Below, piece by piece: positions 36,472 to 44,372 of a DNA stretch of 64,000 nucleotides. Under the pieces are notes generated by a model that worked only from the letters and a program-made list of their open reading frames with translations, ran no database searches and was not told where the DNA came from. The stretch lies in the NCBI RefSeq assembly GCF_000765675.1, contig NZ_JRPA02000004.1, positions 62,001 through 126,000 of the forward strand, written 5' to 3'. Position numbers and translations under genes: made by a program. How positions within the stretch are numbered: the stretch's first letter is position 1; the number at the start of each line of letters is the position of its first letter. Origin of the DNA: Helicobacter sp. MIT 05-5294. Its GTDB lineage: Bacteria; Campylobacterota; Campylobacteria; Campylobacterales; Helicobacteraceae.

Positions 36472-37218
36472 CTAAATTTTAGAATTATTCCACAACCCCA
36501 TAAGCTCAACTTCGCAAAAGTGTTCCTTAATATCAGAATCGCAAGGAATCCTCATATTGCTTGGCAAGTCATGTGTCGTAACTTCCTTATTGACATATAA
36601 AACTTTTTTTGCGCAACCCAACAAAACCGATACATCATGACTAATCATTATTATAGTCTTTTCTTGGTTGATTTTTCGCAACAATTCATAAATTTCTTTT
36701 TGATTCTTTTGATCAATACTCGCCGTAGGCTCATCTAAAATCAAAAGATTTGGATTCCCACACAATGCACGCGCAATCAACACTCTTTGACGCTGCCCTC
36801 CAGAGAGTTCGCCAATTTTTTTATGCGCGTAAGATTCCATATGAAACTCGGCTAATCTTTCCATCGCAATCTCTTTTGCATTTTTTGGCAAGAATCCACC
36901 AAAAAGCTTTGGCTTTAAAAATCCCATCATCACAACCTCAATCGTTGTAATAGGAAAATGACGATTCAAAAAAGTATTTTGCGGCACATAGCCAATGCGC
37001 AAACTCTTATCTTTGATAATTTCACCACTTGTTGGCTGCAATAATCCAACCAACAAACGCGCCAATGTGCTTTTTCCACCGCCATTTGGTCCAATGACTG
37101 CCCAAAAATCACCTTCACAAATCGTCCAATTCACATTATACAAAATTCGCTCTTTGGTAAAATAAAATTTAACATTTTTGCAATCAATAATTTTTTTGAT
37201 ATTCTTATCTTGCATCAT
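36472..37218 (-). CDS. Metal ABC transporter ATP-binding protein (ZnuC type)
   Basis: A 248-residue ATPase with Walker A GPNGGGKST, Q-loop YVPQN, signature LSGGQRQRVLIARAL, Walker B NLLILDEPTASID and His switch ISHDVS. The close match to ZnuC/MntA-type ATPases together with the ABC-3 permease at 34297 suggests zinc or manganese import. The last ~45 residues (CDSDIKEHFCEVELMG) include two Cys and two His that could sense metal; that is inference. The start is uncertain (ATG 37218 or 37215). It overlaps the end of the NlpC/P60 gene and precedes mqo by 8 nt. Confidence 0.88.
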   Translation of the reverse strand: MMQDKNIKKIIDCKNVKFYFTKERILYNVNWTICEGDFWAVIGPNGGGKSTLARLLVGLLQPTSGEIIKDKSLRIGYVPQNTFLNRHFPITTIEVVMMGFLKPKLFGGFLPKNAKEIAMERLAEFHMESYAHKKIGELSGGQRQRVLIARALCGNPNLLILDEPTASIDQKNQKEIYELLRKINQEKTIIMISHDVSVLLGCAKKVLYVNKEVTTHDLPSNMRIPCDSDIKEHFCEVELMGLWNNSKI

Positions 37219-38608
37219 CAAATTCACTTTTTGCAAATAAATTTCGTATGCCATAAATGCGCTTAATTAGTAGCTTTTCTTGATTTATTCCTTGAATATT
37301 TTTGCCAATATCAAGCGGAGTAATTGCGATTTTGCCAATAATTTTTCTTCCCTCTTGTGTTTCATTTTGTAGCGTTCTTAATCCCCAAATGTCGTGCAAG
37401 ATATAAATTTGTCCATCCAATTCTCCAAGATAAAGCATAATATGCCCACGCATTCCAAGTAATGCGCCAAATGGAATCGCATTTTGCAAAATCTGCTCTT
37501 TTTTCTGCTCTTCATTGAATGAACTCACATCAAAATACAAAGAATCTTGCCCCGATTCTGCATTTTTTTGACGCATTTGCGCCTGTGAATTTCTTAGCAA
37601 ATAAAATCCAAAATTACCTAAAATATCGTGCAAAAACATAGAACAATCCCGATTTCCAAACATTCCTCCCCAGCCATATTTTTCTCCCACGATTCCTTGT
37701 GCCAAATGCGCCACTGCTTGGGCAGAAAAATTCATCGGAAATTTAGCAAAAGAATCGCGTTCTAAAATCACTCTACGCGCATAAGCATACCCGCGAGAAT
37801 CTCGTATGAAAATCTGACTTTCATACTTGTTTTTTGTGCTACCAAGCAAAGGTAAAAGCATTCCAATTCGCGCGGATTCCAAATATTCTTGATGGACATT
37901 CTTTATCGGTGTGAAGTCGTGAGTAACCACCAAAAAATCTTGATTTTTCTTTAATTCCAAAATCTGATTATCATTAAGGATTCCAATATCCAAACTCAAA
38001 ATCCACCCGCTGACGAATCCACTTTCTACAAATGCCCATTTTTTGGAGCGCGAATAATGCGTGATGAGCACCGGTGTGCCGACATAAATAGAGGAATTTT
38101 GCCAATAATCAAAAGGGAATCCTTCTCCTGCAAGTTTAGGATTGTAGAATCGCGGTTTATTGGTGGGCAAAACGCGCAGATTAGAGTTTCGCGTAACAAT
38201 CGCAGGTTTTTTCACGCTCGGATAAGTTTGTAAGTTTGCTTCAAACTCCAATGCTTCAATTTCTTGCTTTATATAAGGAAGCAGATTCTCCCCAAAACCT
38301 AGATTCGCATAAGCTTGGTTCAAGCCCCATTGCAATTCTTCTGCGCTGTGTTGGGGCTGCCTATCAAAGGGGGCAAAAAAATGCTCTAAATATTCTTTTT
38401 TTAGCATAGCCTTTTTGGCGGGATTTAGGGTTTTAGAATCCTTAATGAAATCTTGTATATCCTGTGTAGGCAAAGGAAGTGCAATATCATCGGACTTTTC
38501 TAATCTCGCGCAGCCACAAAATAGCCACAAAACCAAACTTGCAATCCAAACAATAGAATCTCTTTTGATTCCGCTTGATAGATTCCACATTTTTTTCATC
38601 ACTACCAT
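37205..38608 (-). CDS. NlpC/P60 lipoprotein with SH3 region
   Basis: A 467-residue putative cell-wall peptidase. The lipoprotein signal ends in LFCGC. A helical N-terminal part is followed by SH3-like regions (SNLRVLPTNKPRF, SKKWAFVESGFVSGWI) and the NlpC/P60 domain with catalytic Cys in GMFGNRDCSMFLHDIL and His in GMRGHIMLYLG. Such enzymes cleave gamma-D-Glu-diaminopimelate or related bonds in muropeptides. The gene order next to mqo is like HP0087-HP0086 of H. pylori as I recall. Start may be 38608 or the ATG at 38599. It overlaps both neighbours, so it is in the same operon. Confidence 0.85.
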   Translation of the reverse strand: MVVMKKMWNLSSGIKRDSIVWIASLVLWLFCGCARLEKSDDIALPLPTQDIQDFIKDSKTLNPAKKAMLKKEYLEHFFAPFDRQPQHSAEELQWGLNQAYANLGFGENLLPYIKQEIEALEFEANLQTYPSVKKPAIVTRNSNLRVLPTNKPRFYNPKLAGEGFPFDYWQNSSIYVGTPVLITHYSRSKKWAFVESGFVSGWILSLDIGILNDNQILELKKNQDFLVVTHDFTPIKNVHQEYLESARIGMLLPLLGSTKNKYESQIFIRDSRGYAYARRVILERDSFAKFPMNFSAQAVAHLAQGIVGEKYGWGGMFGNRDCSMFLHDILGNFGFYLLRNSQAQMRQKNAESGQDSLYFDVSSFNEEQKKEQILQNAIPFGALLGMRGHIMLYLGELDGQIYILHDIWGLRTLQNETQEGRKIIGKIAITPLDIGKNIQGINQEKLLIKRIYGIRNLFAKSEFDDAR

Positions 38609-38943
38609 TGCACCTGTTGATAAGATTCTTCACAGAATCCCACAATCACGCGATTCTTAACTTCAATAACGGGTCGCTTGATGAGCATAGGTTCTTTGAT
38701 GAGCCATTCTTTTGCCTCTGCTAGGGTAAGGTTCTTGTCTTTTAAATTCAATCTTTTATAAGTTGTGCCTTTTTTATTCAAAAGCACTTCTATGCCAACA
38801 AATTGTAGCCAAAACTCTAAATTCTTGCTTGTTGGTGGCGTTGTTTTGAAATCCACAAATTCATAGGGGATTCCCTGTGATTCTAAAAAATTCAATGCTT
38901 TTTTGACGCTTCCGCAATTTTTAATTCCATAAATTTTTACCAT
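38602..38943 (-). CDS. ArsC/Spx-family protein (YffB-like)
   Basis: A 113-residue thioredoxin-fold protein. The active-site loop is KNCGSVKKAL with one Cys (Cys11), as in YffB-like members, rather than the CxxC of Spx. The later IKRPVIEVKNRVIVGF matches the Arg-Pro segment of the ArsC family. It may be a glutathione- or thiol-linked reductase; arsenate reduction is not established for this subgroup. It overlaps the NlpC/P60 gene by 7 nt and follows azlD by 9 nt. Confidence 0.85.
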   Translation of the reverse strand: MVKIYGIKNCGSVKKALNFLESQGIPYEFVDFKTTPPTSKNLEFWLQFVGIEVLLNKKGTTYKRLNLKDKNLTLAEAKEWLIKEPMLIKRPVIEVKNRVIVGFCEESYQQVQW

Positions 38944-38952
38944 TAGATTCCT

Positions 38953-39294
38953 TTACAACAAATTCAGCGCAAAAATATAAAAAATAATTCCTGCAAATAT
39001 GCTTAACACAGAGTTTTTAGATAACACAAAGCATAAACTCGCACAAAAAATCCCAAAAACCTCATAAAGCCCATAAGTCTCACTCCAAGGAGTATCTTTA
39101 AGGCTAAAGAATACTAAAAGCGTCATAATCAATAATGGCATAGTATCTCGCAAATAACGCAACCACGCATTATTAGTTGCATTTTTAAGCGCAAAAAATG
39201 GCAAAAAACGCGTCAAAGCAGTTCCAAAAGACGCAGCAAGAATCGCCCAAAGAATATAAAGACTACTTAAATCCTCATTGATTTGCGTTTCCAT
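38953..39294 (-). CDS. azlD: AzlD-type branched-chain amino acid exporter subunit
   Basis: A 113-residue protein with about four membrane helices, including ALTRFLPFFAL and AGIIFYIFALNLL, the normal size of AzlD. It is predicted to pair with AzlC, encoded 23 nt upstream, as a two-component LIV-E family exporter of branched-chain amino acids. The basis is size, topology and neighbourhood more than motifs. Confidence 0.85.
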   Translation of the reverse strand: METQINEDLSSLYILWAILAASFGTALTRFLPFFALKNATNNAWLRYLRDTMPLLIMTLLVFFSLKDTPWSETYGLYEVFGIFCASLCFVLSKNSVLSIFAGIIFYIFALNLL

Positions 39295-39317
39295 TTTTAC
39301 GCCCCTTTTAATGAACT

Positions 39318-40028
39318 CTAAGCTTGTGGTGGCGGATTCCGCATTGCTTTACCACTGCCTATCCATCGCCTAAAAAATAGCAAAATCAAGATTCCACAAA
39401 CCATACTTAAAATCAAAAATTCATCACTAGGGAAGACGATAAGCCCTATCACTCCAAGTGCTAAGGCGATATAAAAAGGGATTTTATTGGTAGAATTTCT
39501 TAATAAAGCAAGTGTAAGCACACTAAAAAGGGCAGTTAGCGCGAACTCCACGCCTTTGGGCTGGAATCCTAATTGTTCGCCCAAAAAGATTCCGATTCCA
39601 CAGCCCAAAACCCAATAAATATGGTCAAAAAAGGTGATATAAAGATAGCTTTTCTCCATTTCTTTTGGGGTAAGCTTCAAGGTCTCTTTGTTGGTTTTTA
39701 GCACTGCAAATGTTTCATCTGTAAGCCCAAAAAGAATGTAGTATTTGCCAATGCCAAAATTCTTAATCTCATCTGTGATTGCCAAAGAATAAAACATATG
39801 GCGAATATTTAGCAAGAAAGAAGCAATGGCGATTTGAAAGAATCCCGCGTGGATTGCGAGTAAGGAAATCAGCAAAAACTGCCCTGCTCCTGTGAAAATC
39901 AAAATCGCACTTAAGATTCCAAAATACCAAGCCAAATGCAATTTAGAAAACAGAATCCCAAACGCAATTCCAAGAGGCAAATAACCCATAAATACAGGCA
40001 AACTCTGCACAAAACTCCTAAAAATCAT
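39318..40028 (-). CDS. azlC: AzlC-type branched-chain amino acid exporter
   Basis: A 236-residue membrane protein with six to seven helices. PVFMGYLPLGIAFG near the start and LLNIRHMFYSLAI followed by FGLTDETFAV are characteristic AzlC segments. AzlCD exports branched-chain amino acids or analogues such as azaleucine. The last ~15 residues (SGKAMRNPPPQA) are an unusual Pro-rich tail. It is the first of a minus-strand run azlC-azlD-arsC-like-nlpC-ABC-mqo-permease. Confidence 0.9.
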   Translation of the reverse strand: MIFRSFVQSLPVFMGYLPLGIAFGILFSKLHLAWYFGILSAILIFTGAGQFLLISLLAIHAGFFQIAIASFLLNIRHMFYSLAITDEIKNFGIGKYYILFGLTDETFAVLKTNKETLKLTPKEMEKSYLYITFFDHIYWVLGCGIGIFLGEQLGFQPKGVEFALTALFSVLTLALLRNSTNKIPFYIALALGVIGLIVFPSDEFLILSMVCGILILLFFRRWIGSGKAMRNPPPQA

Positions 40029-40055
40029 ACAAACCTAAACAACAAAACTTCATTG

Positions 40056-40874
40056 CTAACCCGCAATTTCAAGTCTTGGAATATAAGAATCATTCGTCGC
40101 ATTAGCAGTATAGCTTCTAATTGCATAGGCAACAAGCCCTTCTTCATTTGTCCCATAAGATGGCTTTTTTTGTTGCATATTATTGAAGAGATTTTTAGAT
40201 TCTCCATTGGAATTTTGAGCTGTGAAATCCACTTGTCTTTTGGAATCCGATGTGTTTGTGGCATTGGTGGGATTCGCCAAAGCATTAGAGGATTCTATAG
40301 AATCTTGCGATTCTTTTGAATCATTAAGCTGTTCTTTTATTTCTTCTGCTCTTTCTTGTGCTTGTTCGCTTCTAGCGCGAGATTCCATTTGCGCGGCGTT
40401 TGCAGCGACTTTATAGTCTTGAGGGCTGGGGTCTGCTGGAGCCATTGCAGCGGAGATAATCTGACGCGCGTTGCTAATGGTTTCTTCTGGCGTTCTTCCC
40501 TCTTTCATTGTGATAGGCACTTCTCCTGAAGTCGCATACATTTTGCCATCAGGTCCGCGTGTGTAGCCAAAACTAGCACCTCCGCTTACGACACCTGCTC
40601 CTGCTCCGATATGCGCAGCTTCGTGCGCACGCACATTCGCGTCTATCGCGGCTAATTCGCGCACATATTGCTGTTCGCTTTCGTCTAGCTTCTCTCCGCT
40701 TGGGGATTCTGGTGCAATAATATCCGTATTTTGCTCGGATTCTTGTTGGGCTATTGCTTCGCTAAAAGGCGTATTTTGGGATTCTACTTCTCCAAAGGTT
40801 GGTTGAGAATCTTGTGTTTTAAAATTATTGGAGTAATTTTGCAAATTAAAATAAGCATTTGTTCCAACTTGCAT
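40056..40874 (-). CDS. SprA-related putative metalloprotease
   Basis: A 272-residue protein. The central domain (about 65-160) contains ELAAIDANVRAHEAAHIGAG, with a HExxH zinc-protease motif (HEAAH), then a glycine-rich loop, YTRGPDGKMYA and EGRTPEETISNARQIISAAMAPADPSPQD. This is the SprA-related family annotated as putative metalloprotease in Campylobacter. The flanks are low complexity, rich in Ser, Gln and Asn, and no signal peptide is seen. The third zinc ligand is not obvious. The ribosome site AAGGAGG is very strong. The substrate is unknown. Confidence 0.82.
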   Translation of the reverse strand: MQVGTNAYFNLQNYSNNFKTQDSQPTFGEVESQNTPFSEAIAQQESEQNTDIIAPESPSGEKLDESEQQYVRELAAIDANVRAHEAAHIGAGAGVVSGGASFGYTRGPDGKMYATSGEVPITMKEGRTPEETISNARQIISAAMAPADPSPQDYKVAANAAQMESRARSEQAQERAEEIKEQLNDSKESQDSIESSNALANPTNATNTSDSKRQVDFTAQNSNGESKNLFNNMQQKKPSYGTNEEGLVAYAIRSYTANATNDSYIPRLEIAG

Positions 40875-41064
40875 TTGCGCCTCCTTGATTTAAAATCTTA
40901 TTAAATTATAACGAAATTTAGAAAAACAATTCATAAACTCATTTAATTTTTAAATGTAAAATTCATTCAAAATCCACAAAAAATTCAAGAGAATTCCTAT
41001 CAATGTTCGCTTAAATTCCAAACGCTTAAGATTCCAAAGAATCCCAAACGCATTGAATATGCAA

Positions 41065-42654
41065 CTAAACCTTAAACGAATCTAATTGACTATTTAAAGC
41101 ACTTGCTTTTTGTGAAATCTCCTTAGAGATTCCGTCAATCAAGTGCACCGCTTTACTATTCTCATCTGTGAGTCTTTGCACTTCGCTTACTTGTTTCAAA
41201 ATATCATTCACTGCTGCGAAAAGCTCATTGGTTTTTTGCAGCGATTGCGAAGAAGCTTCCACGGCATCTTCTAGGGATTTTACGCTTGTTTCTAGATCCT
41301 CCGTGCTTTCAATAGAGGCGTCTGCGATACTAACGGTGTTTTGGACATTCGCTCCCATCGCATTATTTGCGTCAGAAACAGATTGAATGATTGTATTGAC
41401 TACCGCATTAATCTCACTTAGGCTTTTTTGTGTGCGTTCTGATAGCTTTCGCACCTCATCAGCGACAACTGCAAATCCTCTTCCTGCTTCTCCCGCCCTT
41501 GCCGCTTCTATGTTAGCATTAAGTGCCAACAAACTAGTTTGGTCGGCAATCTCTGCAATAATAGACAAAACATCTTTAATCTTATCGGTTTCTTGCGCTG
41601 TTTGCGAAAGTCTTTCGGCTATATCGCGTTCGGTGCTGACATTTCCTTGCACTTCATTAATTACTTTCAGCAAAAGTGCTTTGGTTTTCGCAAGTTGATT
41701 TGCAGAATCTTGAATATCATGCGCACTTTTTTGCACCAAAGACATAGAATCGTTTAGCATCAATTCAATGTTGTTACCAAGATTCGTGCTTCGTTTGACA
41801 ATTTGCACCAAACATTCAATGCGCTCATCAATCTCTTTTGACGCGGTAGAAAGCTGCGTGGATTGCAAAATGTTTTGATGACTTGCGTCTTTTGCATTTG
41901 CCACGGTATCGTCAATCTTTTGAATAAAATCATTGATATAAGAACTTGCTTTTGCGATTTCATCTTCATTTTTGATAGGCAACCGCTTCGTTAAATCCCC
42001 ATCACCTTGTGAAAGCTCATAAGCCACATTGGTAAGGTTTAGAATCGGATTAAATACCCAACGATTAAAGAGGAAAAACAAAATCAACAGCGCAACAATG
42101 CCCACCCCAATCATCGCAAAGAGAATCTTGAATTGAATCTCTTGCGAACGATTCATTAATTCTTGGGTGGAGATTTGCATTTCAGCCACTCCCAAAACCT
42201 CCCCTGTCTGCGAAGTTGCGTGGCACATTAAACACGATTCTTCTGCGATGATAGGTTTTGCCATTAAATAGCCCTGATCATTCTCTGTTTTGTAGATTCT
42301 GATAAATTCTTTTTTGGTTTTAAAGACTTCCAAAATTTCTGGAATCGTCGTGTAGGTTTTGCTTAAGCCCATTAATTCAATGATTGCCTCTGAAGGAAAA
42401 ACCTCCATATTTGTAATACCTGGGACTTTTTTAGAACCCGCAATAAAACCTCCGATAATCTCTGGGTCTCCCGTATTCATTGCGACTTTTAGCCCTTCAA
42501 AAAGCATTGCGTTAAGCTGATGAAGCTCGTTGGTAGAGCTACTTTTAGCAATATCATCAAAACCATTTAGCAAATTATAATGGACCATTCCCAAAAGGGT
42601 TAACAAAAACACAACAATCATCACAATGATTTTGGCTCGGATTGTCTTTAGCAT
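41065..42654 (-). CDS. Methyl-accepting chemotaxis protein with periplasmic c-haem motif
   Basis: A 529-residue chemoreceptor. A first membrane helix (about 8-25) and a second (177-197) enclose a periplasmic domain of the Tll0287/DUF3365 type with CLMCH (Cys141, Cys144, His145), a canonical haem c attachment site. A HAMP domain and the cytosolic signalling hairpin follow, with [29 protein letters not shown]. It likely senses redox state or a haem ligand such as NO or O2, by analogy with Geobacter haem receptors. ATG 42654 is the start: it begins just before the membrane helix and follows a TATAAT promoter at 42709. No CheB/CheR-binding pentapeptide is seen at the C-terminus. Confidence 0.9.
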   Translation of the reverse strand: MLKTIRAKIIVMIVVFLLTLLGMVHYNLLNGFDDIAKSSSTNELHQLNAMLFEGLKVAMNTGDPEIIGGFIAGSKKVPGITNMEVFPSEAIIELMGLSKTYTTIPEILEVFKTKKEFIRIYKTENDQGYLMAKPIIAEESCLMCHATSQTGEVLGVAEMQISTQELMNRSQEIQFKILFAMIGVGIVALLILFFLFNRWVFNPILNLTNVAYELSQGDGDLTKRLPIKNEDEIAKASSYINDFIQKIDDTVANAKDASHQNILQSTQLSTASKEIDERIECLVQIVKRSTNLGNNIELMLNDSMSLVQKSAHDIQDSANQLAKTKALLLKVINEVQGNVSTERDIAERLSQTAQETDKIKDVLSIIAEIADQTSLLALNANIEAARAGEAGRGFAVVADEVRKLSERTQKSLSEINAVVNTIIQSVSDANNAMGANVQNTVSIADASIESTEDLETSVKSLEDAVEASSQSLQKTNELFAAVNDILKQVSEVQRLTDENSKAVHLIDGISKEISQKASALNSQLDSFKV

Positions 42655-42708
42655 AAAGTCTCTTTCAGCGACAAAGCCCAAATTTCAAGCTTTATCAGTA
42701 TTTGTGCT

Positions 42709-42714
42709 ATTATA
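42709..42714 (-). promoter_or_regulatory. -10 box of the haem chemoreceptor gene
   Basis: TATAAT on the minus strand, 55 nt before the ATG at 42654. No flagellar sigma-28 motif is visible nearby. Confidence 0.55.
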
Positions 42715-42862
42715 CAAATGTAGGGATAAAAAAATCATTAAATTTCACCCTATTCCAATCTATCCTTGTATTAAAACACAAAGCACTTACACGCCAACCC
42801 TATCAGCCCAAACTACCGAATCAACTTCAAAGATTCCTTAAAGAATCCCATATTAAAATGCG

Positions 42863-44245
42863 TTACAATATTTCACTATTTTTTGATTTTTTAGGCTTTT
42901 TAAATAAATCCTCATTTGCCATAGGCAATTCTACTTTAAATTCCACTCCATCTTTTTCATTGCAGGCGAAAATTCTCCCCTCCATTTTATCCAGAATCAT
43001 TTGCGCCATTGCCAAGCCCATTCCACTACCATTTCCTTTGGTTGTAAAAAACGCTTCAAAGATTTGCTGTCCAATCTCCGGGCTGATTCCTCCCCCATTA
43101 TCCAACACACGAATCACGCACATTTGGCTTCCTGCGATATTTTGCTCCATTGAACAATCTATTAAGATTCTGCCCTCTTTGATTTTCCCGTCGCTTAAAC
43201 GCGCTTTTGTCGCTTCAATCGCATTATCTAGCAAGACAATCATCACTTGTTGCAATTCATTTTTATTAGCATAAACTTTGAGTTGTTTTTTGTGTTTGCA
43301 AGGCTGCATTTTAAGCATAATTTTCTTATCCACTAATTGATAAAACAGCTCCAAAACCTCTTTGATTGCGCCATAAACTTCAAATGTTTCTTTGTTTTTA
43401 CTTGGATTATAAAACTCCCTAAATGCGTCAATCGTCCGCGACATAAAGCGAATTTGCTTCGTCATCATTTGGGTGTATTTTTCAAAATTATCATTATCTA
43501 ATTCGCCATATTGATTCATCTCTTTGAGATTCTGACATAAAAGCGACAAAGAATTAAGCGGCTGCTTCCATTGATGTGCGATATTGCCCAACATCTTCCC
43601 CATTGCTTCTTCTTTGTTTTTTTGGATTAATTCCACGCGTTTATTGCGCAATTCATTTTCTAATTTCACAATATCTGAAATATCCACAAACGCGAAATAA
43701 AGGGTGGTTTTTTGTGCAAAATTCATAAAGTGAATAGAAACAACAACAGGAATCGTAGAATCCTCTAGCGTCAAATCCAAACGGAAATTTTGGCGCAGTT
43801 TGCTTTGTTTAAGTTGTGTGATTTTTTCAAATACCGATTTTTTATCCGCTTTATTATTAAACAACTCTAAAATATTATGATTTAGGATTTCTTTACCAAA
43901 AAGATTCAAAGCGGCGTGGTTTCGCCTTATAATGTTTAAATTCTCATCTTGCGCCAAAATAATCGCATTCAGACTATTTTCAAACAAATAATCGTGCGAA
44001 TAGTCGCTTTTAAGCCTTTGGGCAATCTCATATTCAATCTGATTAGCTAATTCTTTGCTCAAAGCTTCAATCTGCGCATTTTTGTTTAAAAGCTCATTTT
44101 CCAACTTTTCTTTAGTTTTTATCTCTTCTAAAAGCTTTCTATAATTGATAAACAAATAAAGAATGATTCCAAAGAAGCAAACTGCCAACCCAAAAAACAG
44201 AATAGAGAGTGAGTAGCTCTCATTCCAATCTGCCAACCATTCCAT
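42863..44245 (-). CDS. Orphan PAS-domain histidine kinase
   Basis: A 460-residue kinase with one N-terminal membrane helix (about 13-33), a coiled coil (35-75), a PAS domain (about 85-195, beginning FENSLNAIILAQDENLNI), a second coiled coil and the kinase core. The H-box is NIAHQWKQPLNSL, the HQW-PL type common in Campylobacterota. The N-box is LLDNAIEATKA and the G boxes are LDNGGGI and GSGMGLAM. The PAS domain is cytosolic and may bind a cofactor, which cannot be told. No response regulator is adjacent. Confidence 0.9.
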   Translation of the reverse strand: MEWLADWNESYSLSILFFGLAVCFFGIILYLFINYRKLLEEIKTKEKLENELLNKNAQIEALSKELANQIEYEIAQRLKSDYSHDYLFENSLNAIILAQDENLNIIRRNHAALNLFGKEILNHNILELFNNKADKKSVFEKITQLKQSKLRQNFRLDLTLEDSTIPVVVSIHFMNFAQKTTLYFAFVDISDIVKLENELRNKRVELIQKNKEEAMGKMLGNIAHQWKQPLNSLSLLCQNLKEMNQYGELDNDNFEKYTQMMTKQIRFMSRTIDAFREFYNPSKNKETFEVYGAIKEVLELFYQLVDKKIMLKMQPCKHKKQLKVYANKNELQQVMIVLLDNAIEATKARLSDGKIKEGRILIDCSMEQNIAGSQMCVIRVLDNGGGISPEIGQQIFEAFFTTKGNGSGMGLAMAQMILDKMEGRIFACNEKDGVEFKVELPMANEDLFKKPKKSKNSEIL

Positions 44246-44278
44246 AGCTAAGGATTCCTAACATTTCTATTTCCCTTA

Positions 44279-44284
44279 ATTATA
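44279..44284 (-). promoter_or_regulatory. -10 box of the orphan kinase gene
   Basis: TATAAT on the minus strand, 34 nt before the kinase ATG, back to back with the glyS promoter region. Confidence 0.5.
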
Positions 44285-44372
44285 TCCTAAAATTCAATGT
44301 TTTATGGATTTTAAAGTTTTTTATTGCATTTATTTTGTTACAATTTCAGAATTTTTTAATTATGAGGTAATT

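Noticed and set aside
33053-40028. Genomic island carrying the transporters
   Set aside because: No tRNA, integrase or flanking repeats, and no visible change in base composition.
42702-43274. 190-residue plus-strand ORF overlapping the orphan kinase
   Set aside because: Most of it is antisense to the kinase catalytic core; it shows no domain and no ribosome site.
44304-44372. Upstream ATG extension of glyS
   Set aside because: It adds a non-conserved hydrophobic segment before the family N-terminus FLLEIGTEELPA and lies in the promoter region.
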